64,000 nt of DNA from an uncultured Erysipelotrichaceae bacterium (GCA_902764145.1 CACWUS010000004.1:1-64000), one strand, 5' to 3'. Shown: positions 29,011-37,821, counted from the first letter of the stretch. Numbers and translations are program-made. The notes: generated by a model not told the origin, from the letters alone.

Positions 29011-29616
29011 TTATATTGCTATTTTACTGCTTGGTGTTATATTATCTATTTTACTATCTAATATTGAAATTTTAATATAAGCTGCTTCAATCTTTTTCTT
29101 AGCAGTTTCATATTTTTCATAAAGCATTTGCATCGCTAATTTATATTGTACTAAATCCGCCTTTTCACTATTTAATTTATCAATTTCTGCTTTAACTTTT
29201 AGATTATATACTTGTTTATATTCCTGATTATTATTATTTTTTGCTTTAACAAACTCATCTGTATATAATTTAGTTTCCAACTGAGTAATTTCATTTTCTA
29301 TTTCTGTTATACGAGTAGTTATTTTTTCTAACTCAGCGTTAAAGTCCACTATCTTTGTAGGTAGAGGGATATTACCATTATAATTATCAATACAATCATT
29401 TATTGATATTAAGGCTTCTTTTATGGCATTATTAAATTCTTCAGTACATGTATTATACTGTGTTAGAATATGACTATAATTATTTAATTTACTTCTAACA
29501 GAATTCCATGCATTTCCTTTTAAAATACTATTGGATATAAATTCATCAATTAAACCATTTATAGATTGAGTATTAGCATTGTTATCTTCTATAGTATTTG
29601 TGGCTATTCTTTCCAT
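29011..29616 (-). CDS. LXG/WXG-like helical protein
   Basis: The 201-aa protein is almost entirely helical. Near the start it has LKGNAWNSVRSKLNNYSHI, close to the LxGxAxxSxxxYF pattern of LXG-type N-terminal domains exported by type VII secretion. Heptad patterns run through residues 90-180. It has no leader. Together with the next gene it may form a secreted helical carrier and effector; this is inference from fold pattern and pairing. Confidence 0.5.
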   Translation of the reverse strand: MERIATNTIEDNNANTQSINGLIDEFISNSILKGNAWNSVRSKLNNYSHILTQYNTCTEEFNNAIKEALISINDCIDNYNGNIPLPTKIVDFNAELEKITTRITEIENEITQLETKLYTDEFVKAKNNNNQEYKQVYNLKVKAEIDKLNSEKADLVQYKLAMQMLYEKYETAKKKIEAAYIKISILDSKIDNITPSSKIAI

Positions 29617-29638
29617 TTAGATACCTCTCTTTATCAAT

Positions 29639-29690
29639 ATTTTAACATACAATAATAATATTTGTCATTCTATTAATAGTGCATTAATGC
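29639..29690 (-). promoter_or_regulatory. Promoter and palindrome upstream of the LXG-like gene
   Basis: ATGACA (29668-29663) and TAAAAT (29644-29639) on the minus strand are 18 bp apart. A perfect 10-bp palindrome GCATTAATGC (29681-29690) lies upstream and could be an operator. Confidence 0.4.
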
Positions 29691-29732
29691 AAATAATATC
29701 ATAATGTTCTTCAATAATATGTACTAAAATAT

Positions 29733-29770
29733 AAAAGCCCAATTCAATATACATTTGAATTAGGCTTTTT
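29733..29770 (-). terminator. Strong intrinsic terminator
   Basis: A 13-bp stem with one G-U (29735-29747 with 29755-29767) is followed by T-rich sequence on the minus strand. It ends the 32322-29798 gene group and could act in both directions. Confidence 0.8.
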
Positions 29771-29797
29771 AATACATCTTTTTCTTTATTACCTCAA

Positions 29798-30838
29798 TTA
29801 ATATGTAATTTTAGTTCCTCCCCACTCTACAACTGTAAAGCCAGTTCTTTCTACTCTATTTAACTTTTGTTCATTTATATTAATAATGTTTTCAAGTGGC
29901 ATATAAGTCATATAAACTCTAATTATAGTATCAGGTTTAGGTGTTATTTCTAATGGCATATAATTATTTATAAATTCTTCACTTTCAAACCTAATATAAT
30001 TATATTTATTACTCTCTAATTTAGGTAAATAATAAATAATAAATTCATTACTTTCTCTTTCATTTAAACCCAATATACTAAGTTTATTTTCTAAAAACTC
30101 AATAGTATTTTCTCCTTTAACAACAAATCCTTCATTACTAAATTTAGGTTTATAATTTTTACCTTCCCAATATAAACCATATAGTTCTCTATTAGTATTA
30201 TTATCAATTAATTTACCATTTGGATATGCTTTAACATTCCATCCATTTATATATTTTGGATAACTAGTAGTAATATTATTACTATTTGATAATACTACAT
30301 TAACATCCATTTCATACTTAGGATATAAATAAATTAAAGGTTTATATACAACATTATTATCACATTCTTCAGATGATACTAAAATATCATTTCTAACTAA
30401 ATTTAATTTTTCAATACTTTTATCTATCTTAAGCAAATAATAATTATATTCCGGTGCACACAAACCACATCTTGTTTTATATTTAACTGTTACATTTATT
30501 GTTCCATCATTAATACTATAATCAGTTGGTAAAACATCATACTCTCTACAACCCATTACATTAATAGATAAAAGAAAATAATTATTATTTTCAAAATCTT
30601 TTTCAGTTAACATATTACTTTTTGTAACATCATAGTAATCACTATAGTTACTAAAAACTTGACTATCTAATTTTATATCTTCTTGATTTCTTTCATATAT
30701 TATAAAGTCTTTATGCAATTTATATTCAGTTATAATAGGTTCTTCTGGATTATCCTTTTTAACTGTTAAAGCTATTATTAATCCAACCATAACTACAAAT
30801 ACTAACAAACAAATTAAATATAAATACTTATTTTTCAT
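29798..30838 (-). CDS. Conserved membrane-anchored protein of the KPxIYLYP family
   Basis: The 346-aa protein has a signal anchor (about residues 5-25) and an outer domain containing KPLIYLYPKYEMDVNVVL, GWNVKAYPNGKLID and YGLYWEGKNY. These segments mark a widespread but, to my knowledge, uncharacterised bacterial family. The MGCREYDVLP...KTRCGLCAP cysteines in the first half may form disulfides. It follows an acidic 134-aa gene by 8 nt in a unit that starts with a glucosaminidase, which fits an envelope role. Confidence 0.6.
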   Translation of the reverse strand: MKNKYLYLICLLVFVVMVGLIIALTVKKDNPEEPIITEYKLHKDFIIYERNQEDIKLDSQVFSNYSDYYDVTKSNMLTEKDFENNNYFLLSINVMGCREYDVLPTDYSINDGTINVTVKYKTRCGLCAPEYNYYLLKIDKSIEKLNLVRNDILVSSEECDNNVVYKPLIYLYPKYEMDVNVVLSNSNNITTSYPKYINGWNVKAYPNGKLIDNNTNRELYGLYWEGKNYKPKFSNEGFVVKGENTIEFLENKLSILGLNERESNEFIIYYLPKLESNKYNYIRFESEEFINNYMPLEITPKPDTIIRVYMTYMPLENIININEQKLNRVERTGFTVVEWGGTKITY

Positions 30839-30846
30839 AAAAACAC

Positions 30847-31251
30847 CTACTTTATTTTATCATCATATATTTTTGATAAACTATCATAATAACTAGATTC
30901 AATTTCATCTTTTTTTAAATATTCATTTATATCATTTAAATCATTATCAAGTGTTTCTTTATCTTCAATATCATATTCATCAAACAATCCATTACTATAG
31001 TCTTCTAATATTTCCTTATATGTATCAAAAAAATATTCATCATATAAATCATTTTTAACCATAAATAAACACATAGATACAATATTATAGAATTCTTCTA
31101 ATGGATCATCAAAATGCTCTTTTTTTAGATCAACATCTATTATATGATCATTTACTTCCTCTATGTTATCCACATCTATTTTATCAAAATGGTTATAATA
31201 GTGAAATATATCATTTTTTCTTCTAGAGTAAGTAATGTTTAATTTTTTCAT
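30847..31251 (-). CDS. Small acidic protein, unknown
   Basis: This 134-aa protein is rich in Asp, Glu and Tyr, predicted mostly helical, and has no leader. I do not recognise it. It sits between a glucosaminidase and the KPxIYLYP-family gene with 8-9 nt gaps, so it is part of their transcription unit. Confidence 0.55.
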   Translation of the reverse strand: MKKLNITYSRRKNDIFHYYNHFDKIDVDNIEEVNDHIIDVDLKKEHFDDPLEEFYNIVSMCLFMVKNDLYDEYFFDTYKEILEDYSNGLFDEYDIEDKETLDNDLNDINEYLKKDEIESSYYDSLSKIYDDKIK

Positions 31252-31260
31252 AGTTTCCTC

Positions 31261-32322
31261 CTAATAATCATATTGAGTCAAATTATATGTATTAATTATA
31301 GATTGTATTTTAGGAGCATAAGTTTGAGAACCACCTGCATAAGCACCTAAGTAACTAGCAGCACCTAAAGCATCATGATTAGCACATTTAGCTAAAAAAT
31401 TACCATAAACATTTGTATAATTTTGAAAATATGCATAATGATAATAAGTTGCTTCATAGAAGTTATCAAATTGTCTTAAAACACCAACTTTAGGTTTATT
31501 ACCAGGATAACCAATTAATCCATAAACATTATGAGTAGTATTTATAAAACTATTTCCATAACCAGATTCTAAACATGCCTGAGCAATTGTAATACTAGGA
31601 AGAACTCCTCCATATTCAGCATAAATAAGTCTAGCAGCAGAAGCAATAAACTCAATAAACTCTTGATTAGACATATTTTTAACTTGCTGTTCACCCATAT
31701 CAATTATTTCAGCTTTTGTATACTTTCCATCTGGATTTATTGAACCACCAGATGTAGGAGAAAGACCACTTCCACTACTTCCCCCACTACTACCATTACC
31801 ACCATTATCTCCTGCTTTTTTTCTTTCTTCTTCTTTTTTCTTTCTTTCTTCTTGTGCCTTTATAATCTCATCATTAATACTAACTAATTCTTTTTCTAAA
31901 CTACTCTTAACACCTTCATCATCAAGCTTACTAACTGCAGTTCTAGCAACAGTAAATAAACCAGTATTTAAAGTATTCTTTGCATCTAAAACATATTGCT
32001 TTGCTTGAGCAACATACGCTTCATTTACACCATCTTTAGTAGCACTTTTAAAACAACTCACATATTCATTATTAGAGCCAACTAAATTAGCAAGAATACT
32101 TACAAACGTAGGTATCAAAAAAATAAGTATTGCTGCTATTACTTTTCTTATTAAACTTTTTAATGTGTCATTAACTTCACCTTGCATAGTTGCTCTAACA
32201 AAACCAATCATTCCAGATATAATCAATATTAAAGGAACAACTATTTTAATAATAGTAATTACTATTTTAACTAATCTAATTATTGAAAGAACCCTAGGGT
32301 CTGAACAAATACTTAAAATCAT
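31261..32322 (-). CDS. GH73 glucosaminidase on a two-helix membrane module
   Basis: The 353-aa protein has two N-terminal transmembrane helices (about residues 12-45 and 57-80) with cysteines just outside them (Cys6 and Cys90), a helical stretch, a charged KKKEEERKK segment, a Gly/Ser-rich linker (about 170-197), and a C-terminal GH73 domain. The glycosidase domain shows IAQACLESGYGNS with catalytic Glu252, then NVYGLIG and YAYFQNYTN. It hydrolyses peptidoglycan between GlcNAc and MurNAc. The N-terminal module recurs on an esterase at 33718. An extended -10 (32344-32339) lies just upstream. Confidence 0.85.
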   Translation of the reverse strand: MILSICSDPRVLSIIRLVKIVITIIKIVVPLILIISGMIGFVRATMQGEVNDTLKSLIRKVIAAILIFLIPTFVSILANLVGSNNEYVSCFKSATKDGVNEAYVAQAKQYVLDAKNTLNTGLFTVARTAVSKLDDEGVKSSLEKELVSINDEIIKAQEERKKKEEERKKAGDNGGNGSSGGSSGSGLSPTSGGSINPDGKYTKAEIIDMGEQQVKNMSNQEFIEFIASAARLIYAEYGGVLPSITIAQACLESGYGNSFINTTHNVYGLIGYPGNKPKVGVLRQFDNFYEATYYHYAYFQNYTNVYGNFLAKCANHDALGAASYLGAYAGGSQTYAPKIQSIINTYNLTQYDY

Positions 32323-32338
32323 ACTTCATCACAAATTA

Positions 32339-32347
32339 ATTATAACA
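32339..32347 (-). promoter_or_regulatory. Extended -10 promoter of the glucosaminidase unit
   Basis: TGTTATAAT on the minus strand, 16 nt before the start codon; no good -35 is visible. Confidence 0.4.
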
Positions 32348-32376
32348 TATTAGTACAAAAAAAGAAAAAAAGACTT

Positions 32377-32727
32377 TTAATTTCTTTTTCTTCTTTTATT
32401 CTTTATACTTTTCTTAACCTTTTTTATTATTGGTAATATTTTTTCATAATACTCACTAGTAGGTGGCATATTACTTTGATTTAATTCCAATAACAAACTA
32501 TTAATGTAGTTATATTCTTTATTATAATGTATTTCTAAATAGTGAATAAAATGATGTGAATAACTTGTTAGCAAAGCATAATTACTTATATCATCAATTC
32601 CATCATCCTCTTTTTTTACTATATGATGACGTGTTAAATCAGATAGAGACTTTATTTCATCACCCATCCAATCTAATGAATATGTATTATAAATTTTAAC
32701 CATATTTAAAATATCTTCATTTATCAT
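32377..32727 (-). CDS. HNH-like or DUF5662-like small protein
   Basis: The 116-aa protein contains LTRHHIVKKEDDGIDDISNYALL and SYSHHFIHYLE, the paired HH and H...H pattern of short HNH-like proteins that align as LTxHHIxKRxxGG...NgAlL...H..LH. Residues spaced for metal binding are present, but the domain is shorter than full endonucleases. The C-terminus is basic (KNKRRKRN), compatible with nucleic acid contact. It is a single gene opposite the MscS gene. Nuclease activity is not certain. Confidence 0.5.
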   Translation of the reverse strand: MINEDILNMVKIYNTYSLDWMGDEIKSLSDLTRHHIVKKEDDGIDDISNYALLTSYSHHFIHYLEIHYNKEYNYINSLLLELNQSNMPPTSEYYEKILPIIKKVKKSIKNKRRKRN

Positions 32728-32777
32728 ACTAATTATATTGTAGCATATTATTTATTTTAATACATATAACAATTTAA

Positions 32778-32806
32778 TTGTATTTTTAATAAATATGTGC
32801 TAATAT
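32778..32806 (+). promoter_or_regulatory. Promoter of the mscS-like gene
   Basis: TTGTAT (32778-32783) and TAATAT (32801-32806) are 17 bp apart, 24 nt before the start codon, with GAGGTG between. Confidence 0.6.
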
Positions 32807-32830
32807 GGTAGTTCGCGAGGTGAAAAATAT

Positions 32831-33688
32831 ATGAAAATATTAAATTATTTATTAAAATTTGGATATAGTAAATACTTTATTGTATTAGGTAGATCAATAT
32901 TAATTTATGCTATTTTTAGAGTAATAAATTACGTTATAGTATTATTAACTTCTAAATGGGTTAAAAGAAGTAAAACAAGATTTATGTTTCATCAAAGCAT
33001 AAATATTATATTAAATATTATTTGTATAATATTAATTCTAATATTATGGTTTCCATATTTAAAAAATATAATGACTATTATCTCATTTATATCAGCAGGA
33101 ATAACAATAGCAATAAGAGATATAATACTAAATTTATTTGCTGGACTTTATATAAAAGTTAAAAAACCATTTAAACTAGAAGATAGAATTAGTATAGATG
33201 GTGTTATTGGAGATGTAGTATTAATAAATAACCTATCTTTTAAAATATTAGAAGTAGGAGATAGAATTAATGGAGAACAAAGTAGCGGATTAATAATCAA
33301 TATACCAAACTCATATGTATTTTCAAAAACATTAAAAAATTATAATACAGCGTTTAAATATATATGGGATGAAATAACAATAAAATTAAATATAGATGCT
33401 AATTTAGAAAAAAATAAAAAAGAAATAATGAATATTATTAATTCAAATGAAACTGTTTCAGAAATACCAAAAAAGATGAAAAAAGAAATTAAACAAGCAA
33501 CAGTCGATTATAGAATATATTATAATCATTTAGATCCAATTATATATACAAAAGTTGTTGATAACTATATAGAATTAAATTTAAGATTTTTAACACATCC
33601 TAAAAAAACAAGAATAATAGAAGATTATTTTTGGACTAATTTATTAAAAAAATATAAAGAAAAGAAGATAGATTTATTTGTAAGTTAG
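32831..33688 (+). CDS. mscS: MscS-family mechanosensitive channel
   Basis: The 285-aa protein has three membrane helices in the first 115 residues. The third, pore-lining helix is followed by AIRDIILNLFAGLYIKVKKPFKLEDRISIDGVIGDVV, the conserved MscS hinge and beta domain. Its C-terminal alpha/beta domain is of usual size. Such channels open under membrane tension and release solutes during hypo-osmotic shock. It is a single gene with its own promoter and terminator. Confidence 0.85.
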   Translation: MKILNYLLKFGYSKYFIVLGRSILIYAIFRVINYVIVLLTSKWVKRSKTRFMFHQSINIILNIICIILILILWFPYLKNIMTIISFISAGITIAIRDIILNLFAGLYIKVKKPFKLEDRISIDGVIGDVVLINNLSFKILEVGDRINGEQSSGLIINIPNSYVFSKTLKNYNTAFKYIWDEITIKLNIDANLEKNKKEIMNIINSNETVSEIPKKMKKEIKQATVDYRIYYNHLDPIIYTKVVDNYIELNLRFLTHPKKTRIIEDYFWTNLLKKYKEKKIDLFVS

Positions 33689-33706
33689 ACTATCTTCTTT
33701 TTTTAA
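33661..33706 (+). terminator. Bidirectional terminator after mscS-like gene
   Basis: AAAGAAGATAG (33661-33671) pairs with CTATCTTCTTT (33690-33700), followed by T7. The stop codon lies in the loop. On the minus strand the same stem can end the esterase transcript. Confidence 0.7.
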
Positions 33707-33717
33707 TATTATATAAA

Positions 33718-35061
33718 TTATTTTCTTGTTTGATTAAGCATCCATTCTACTACATCATATTCTAATAGTACACCTTCATGAGGAGCAGGATATAAACAAT
33801 TATGACTATGATATTTAGAAAAAGAATGTTTAGAATTACCATTTATACCATTTACTGTTTGTGCAAAACCTGGCATATTTCGTGCTCCATCTCCGCTACC
33901 TACTAAACTCCACATAGGAGTTGTGCTAAATATGTAAGGGCTTACATATTCAGTAGAACATCCAATTGGAACAGCAGCTGAAAAATAATTTTGATATGCA
34001 TTTACTATTGACCATACTCCATAGCATCCATTAGAAAATCCCATAACTGATATTTTTTTAGTATCAGCTTTAAAACCTTCTGCTAATTTATTTAATAATT
34101 CAACATAAGAATCTCTATATTCTTGAGAACGCTCATTAGATGGTACTTGTGCATGAACAATAATAGCTTGCCAATTTTTATTTCCTTCTATTACTTCTCT
34201 TATTGGTCCTCCCCATATGCTAGCAGTTGTTCCATCAAAATAATCATTTCCCCTACATCCTAAATCATGCATGAAGAATATTATTGGAAGTCCTGCTTTC
34301 ATTTCATTAGGTAGTGATAACCAAAATGTAAATTTTTGACCATTACTAGCTTCATAATAATTAACTGTTATATTCTTTTTATATTCTTTAGGAGGATGAT
34401 TTGTAATACTAGAAAGTACTTTTTTTGCATTACCAACACTCTCTTCCTCTATTCTTTTTTTCATTTTTTCAAGTAATGCAAGCAATGATTTTTTAAATTC
34501 ACCATCCTCTAATTTATTTACTTTTTCAAGTAATCTATTATAGTCCTCTTCAGTACCACTTCCAAGAAGTCTATTTACTTCTTCAGATAAATCTATTTTC
34601 TTTTTAACTTCAACTAATTCCTTCAACAAACTTTCTCTTTTACTATCATCTTTTATTTTTTTAACTTTAGATAATGCAACCTGATAATCAGATTTTCTTA
34701 ATTTCTCTTTAGCAGTTTTTACAAGCGCTAAAGCTTCATCATATAAAGCATTATCAATTCCCTCTGAAGTAGCACCTTTAATACAAGACTCATAATTAAT
34801 ATTAGCACTACTAATATCATCTATTATTCTAACAAATGTTGGTATTAAAAATATTAATATAGCAGCAATAGTTTTAGTTACTAAACTTTTTAATGATTTA
34901 CTAACCAATTCATTATTTCCTTCTTGCATATTTTTTAATAGCATAATCATAGAACTTATTATTAATATGAGTGGTACAGATATAGTTATTATTCTAATTA
35001 ATATCTTAACAATTCTAAAGATTGATAAAATAGTAGAATTATTACATATACTAAGAATCAT
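33718..35061 (-). CDS. Alpha/beta-hydrolase esterase on the two-helix membrane module
   Basis: The 447-aa protein starts with the same module as the glucosaminidase at 31261: MILSIC, two transmembrane helices, and an ESCIKGATSEGIDNA segment (Cys6, Cys93). A long helical region (about 105-215) leads to a C-terminal esterase of the PHB-depolymerase/feruloyl-esterase type. Catalytic candidates are Ser343 in MGFSNGCYG, HDLG as oxyanion loop (265-268), an Asp in SGDGARN and a His near the C-terminus (APHEG). The enzyme should face the outside. It is a single gene, divergent from a small lipoprotein gene. Confidence 0.75.
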   Translation of the reverse strand: MILSICNNSTILSIFRIVKILIRIITISVPLILIISSMIMLLKNMQEGNNELVSKSLKSLVTKTIAAILIFLIPTFVRIIDDISSANINYESCIKGATSEGIDNALYDEALALVKTAKEKLRKSDYQVALSKVKKIKDDSKRESLLKELVEVKKKIDLSEEVNRLLGSGTEEDYNRLLEKVNKLEDGEFKKSLLALLEKMKKRIEEESVGNAKKVLSSITNHPPKEYKKNITVNYYEASNGQKFTFWLSLPNEMKAGLPIIFFMHDLGCRGNDYFDGTTASIWGGPIREVIEGNKNWQAIIVHAQVPSNERSQEYRDSYVELLNKLAEGFKADTKKISVMGFSNGCYGVWSIVNAYQNYFSAAVPIGCSTEYVSPYIFSTTPMWSLVGSGDGARNMPGFAQTVNGINGNSKHSFSKYHSHNCLYPAPHEGVLLEYDVVEWMLNQTRK

Positions 35062-35154
35062 TTTACTTCACCATTTAAATTATATAAAAAATATAATTAT
35101 TATTCTAGTTGTAATTAAAAAATAGTTTTTTAAATCTATAAAATTAAAACAATG

Positions 35155-35163
35155 TGTTATAAT
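35155..35163 (+). promoter_or_regulatory. Extended -10 promoter of a lipoprotein gene
   Basis: TGTTATAAT, 22 nt upstream of the start codon; the -35 region is weak. Confidence 0.45.
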
Positions 35164-35185
35164 GTTGTAAATAGGAGTAACAAAT

Positions 35186-35611
35186 ATGAATTTATTTAAA
35201 AACATAAATTGTAAGAAGATTTTTTACAAAACAATGTTAACTGTATTATTTATTTTATTAATAAGTGGTTGTAAAGATAATCATTGGTATGATTTCATTA
35301 TAAAAGATATACATACAAATGATTATATAATATGTGAATATCCTAAAGAATCCAATGGTGAACAAATATTTTTAATATATGATAATGATAATACAAATTT
35401 CTTTTATAGTAAAAATGCAATTTATTTATATAATATCCAAAATATAAATTTAGATACATATAAAAATACAAAAGATACTGAAGTAATTAAAAAAGGTGAT
35501 GGAGCAATTATAATATATAATATAAAAAGTAACTATAAAGAATATAGTTTTAGTGAACTTAAAAATATTCAAGAAAAAAATGGCGCCGCATGTACTGAAG
35601 TAAATAATTAA
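35186..35611 (+). CDS. Small lipoprotein, unknown
   Basis: The 141-aa protein has a lipoprotein leader with lipobox LISGC (Cys29). The mature part of about 110 residues is polar and beta-rich, with no domain I recognise. AGGAG lies 8 nt before the ATG. It is transcribed alone with its own terminator. Confidence 0.6.
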   Translation: MNLFKNINCKKIFYKTMLTVLFILLISGCKDNHWYDFIIKDIHTNDYIICEYPKESNGEQIFLIYDNDNTNFFYSKNAIYLYNIQNINLDTYKNTKDTEVIKKGDGAIIIYNIKSNYKEYSFSELKNIQEKNGAACTEVNN

Positions 35612-35645
35612 AAATGTGATTGATATTATAGCCAATCACATTTTT
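35611..35645 (+). terminator. Bidirectional terminator
   Basis: AAAATGTGATTG (35611-35622) pairs with CAATCACATTTT (35633-35644), followed by T. It also faces the gene ending at 35664 on the other strand. Confidence 0.8.
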
Positions 35646-35663
35646 ATAAGAAACATAATCAAA

Positions 35664-35882
35664 TTATTTTATTCTTATTTTAGATGCTACTAAAGAAGAA
35701 AACAATATTTGTTGAAACTCATTTGATTCTTTTTGATTTAATTTACATGTAGAATCCAATGCTTTAAAAGTATCTTCTAATGCTTTTAATATATTTTTAT
35801 TATTTTGCATTCTTTGATATTTAATTTGATTGTTTACTTCTTTAATAAAAATTGAATAATCATATAAATAATTTTCTTTCAT
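35664..35882 (-). CDS. Small helical protein, unknown
   Basis: The 72-aa protein is helical and Lys/Asn/Gln rich, without leader or membrane segment. It has a very strong ribosome site (AAAGGAGGT 6 nt before ATG), which supports it as a real gene. It marks the left side of the accessory region. I do not recognise it. Confidence 0.5.
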   Translation of the reverse strand: MKENYLYDYSIFIKEVNNQIKYQRMQNNKNILKALEDTFKALDSTCKLNQKESNEFQQILFSSLVASKIRIK

Positions 35883-36001
35883 AATAACCTCCTTTCAATT
35901 AATATCATAGCAAGCAAAACAGATACAAATAGATACATTATTAAGGATTATTATGAAATTTATAATTTAATTAAGAAAAAGTTATATCATCTTTTTTGTT
36001 A

Positions 36002-36865
36002 TTATTTTTTTTGAAATTCTACGTTGTTTTCTTCTAAAAATTTAATAATTTCGGTAGATGCAATTCCAATACCTAAATTCATAAATGGTGTGTATGTTAC
36101 TTTTTTCTTTTCAATACCTCTCATTACAGAAGTGTTTACATCAAAATTCAAATCTAAATGTATTGTCATTGATTGGATACCATATATAATTCCTCCAGGG
36201 CTAAATATTGGACCACCGCTTTGGCCTCTTAAACCAGGTGTACTAGTTTCAAACATAGATATAAATCCATGATCATCCATTATTCCCCTAGTTACTATTC
36301 CATCCATGGGGAAAAGAGGAAAATTATAATTGCCATTTTCCTTCATAATAATATCATTTAATTCATTTGAATACTCAAACATATCAAATTCTGGAAAAGC
36401 ATAACCTAATTTGCATACACTTTGCCCTTGTTCAGGAAAAATTTCACTAAAAACTGGATATGACAATCTTGTAGTTTTAATACCTTTAAATCTCAACAAT
36501 GCTAAATCTAAATATTCATGCGGTATAATTTCCAGGGAGAAATCATCTTTAATATCTAATAAAAAATGTATATGTAATAATGTAGCAACGCCTTTTTTCA
36601 ATCCATACTTTTTTTCTATTTTTTTTCTATGATCTTTATTTTTTGCTGATTTTAGATCTTGAATGATTTGTGGATATATACTACTCAAATTACCACTCTT
36701 TTCAAATTCCTCCGCTATATGTTTACAAGTTAAAATATCACCATTTTCATTTAATATCATCATGGTTCCTCCACCTTGCTCTAAATCATTTGAACCATAA
36801 TATTTTATTATTTCAATAAATGGCAATAAGTATTGTGAATTATCCTTAATACTTTTTTTATACAT
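36002..36865 (-). CDS. Trypsin-like serine protease without leader
   Basis: The 287-aa protein has the triad of the chymotrypsin fold: His49 in ILTCKHIAEEF, Asp120 in LDLALLRF and Ser216 in LRGQSGGPIFSPGG. It has no signal peptide or membrane helix, so it should act in the cytosol, unlike housekeeping HtrA proteases, and it lacks a PDZ domain. Cytosolic trypsin-like proteins of this kind occur in bacterial defence systems. It is the first gene of the defence island. AAGGTGA precedes the ATG. The target is unknown. Confidence 0.7.
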   Translation of the reverse strand: MYKKSIKDNSQYLLPFIEIIKYYGSNDLEQGGGTMMILNENGDILTCKHIAEEFEKSGNLSSIYPQIIQDLKSAKNKDHRKKIEKKYGLKKGVATLLHIHFLLDIKDDFSLEIIPHEYLDLALLRFKGIKTTRLSYPVFSEIFPEQGQSVCKLGYAFPEFDMFEYSNELNDIIMKENGNYNFPLFPMDGIVTRGIMDDHGFISMFETSTPGLRGQSGGPIFSPGGIIYGIQSMTIHLDLNFDVNTSVMRGIEKKKVTYTPFMNLGIGIASTEIIKFLEENNVEFQKK

Positions 36866-37277
36866 TATTATCTTTCACCTTATCTTCCATGTATTATTAT
36901 AATTTTATTGCTATATTAAGTTATGTATTAATTATATCATAAAAAATGATTTAAATTATCCAGTTTTGCTTTATATTTCAATCACTTTCAAATATAGTCA
37001 TAACGTTTTTTAACAATTCAAGTGGGTTTGCTCTTTTCAGGGGGCGACCGAGATTTCAGTGAAAATTTATCATTTTGTCAAATCTTTTGCAAAGCATTTT
37101 TAGTATATAAAATATAAGGTTTTATCTTATATTATTCATATAATCAGACCACAAGTGAGACCTAAATTTATCATTACAATTTTATTGTAATTTGTTATAT
37201 TTAACATTTAGATACGATGGAAATTAGTCCTAAATACTTGACTAATACCAATAAATAAGTGATTAATACAATACCTT
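36866..37277. other. 412-bp intergenic region with a GC-rich patch and hairpins
   Basis: No gene is visible. A GC-rich patch in an otherwise AT-rich spacer (37023-37060) includes GCTCTTTTCAGGGGG (37030-37044), close to GCTCCTTCAGGGGG at 53573-53586 at the other end of the island. Two small hairpins follow: AATATAAG/CTTATATT (37111-37133) and ATTACAA/TTGTAAT (37173-37191). It could hold an attachment site or an untranslated RNA; neither is proven. Confidence 0.35.
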
Positions 37278-37295
37278 TTGAAAGGAGGTATTTGT

Positions 37296-37562
37296 GTGAT
37301 TGCTAAAGAAATATTAGAAATAATATCAAAGCCCTGGTGCTCTAATCAAGATATTATGAAGATTGCAAATGTTTCTGCATCAACAGCTAGTAAGATTAAA
37401 CAGTCAATTGAAAAAGAATTTAGAAAGAAAGAACCTAATAAGTTCATGCCTGCTTATTGTATACCTACTAAGGAAGTCATCAAGTATTTTGATCTAGATA
37501 TAGAGTTTCTCAAATCAATAGCATACTTTGATAAGGAGATTAACGATGGATTACCTAAATAG
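37296..37562 (+). CDS. Helix-turn-helix protein, excisionase-like
   Basis: The 88-aa protein carries SNQDIMKIANVSASTASKIK, a clear helix-turn-helix like those of phage and ICE excisionases or small regulators. A GTG start at 37296 is chosen because AAAGGAGG lies 7 nt upstream; the frame from TTG 37278 overlaps that site. It overlaps the start of an SSB-like gene by 17 nt. The pair looks like the remains of a mobile element's early genes. Confidence 0.6.
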   Translation: MIAKEILEIISKPWCSNQDIMKIANVSASTASKIKQSIEKEFRKKEPNKFMPAYCIPTKEVIKYFDLDIEFLKSIAYFDKEINDGLPK

Positions 37563-37821
37563 ATGACTTTTACTTGGAAGATATAGATCAACAACAATTA
37601 TTGATGATAATGTTTCTTGTTTAGTTATTGTTGTAAATGATGAAGATGGAGATTTAACTATTCCAATTATTACTAGCACAGATGTTGCAAAAAAAATAAT
37701 AAACAATTGTGAAGATGATTCTTTAATTGGTATCAAGGGCAAAATAGATGCTGATGAAAATGGATTAATAATCAGAGCAGAAAAAATATCATTTTTAAGC
37801 CATAAAGAAAGAGTCGATTAA
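37546..37821 (+). pseudogene. SSB/OB-fold-like gene broken by an in-frame UGA
   Basis: ATG 37546 has an ideal ribosome site (AAGGAG, 7 nt). The frame reads MDYLNR, then TGA at 37564-37566, then LLLGRYRSTTIIDDNVSC and continues in the same frame for 84 codons to TAA. The product looks like a short single-strand-binding or OB-fold protein (LGRY start, LIVVNDEDGD, IGIKGKI). Since UGA is a stop in this genome, it is probably a pseudogene. Read-through, restart downstream, or origin in a UGA=Trp donor are alternatives. Confidence 0.6.

Noticed and set aside
35450-35635. Minus-strand frame opposite the small lipoprotein gene
   Set aside because: Overlaps a gene with lipobox, promoter and terminator; the reverse frame has no support.
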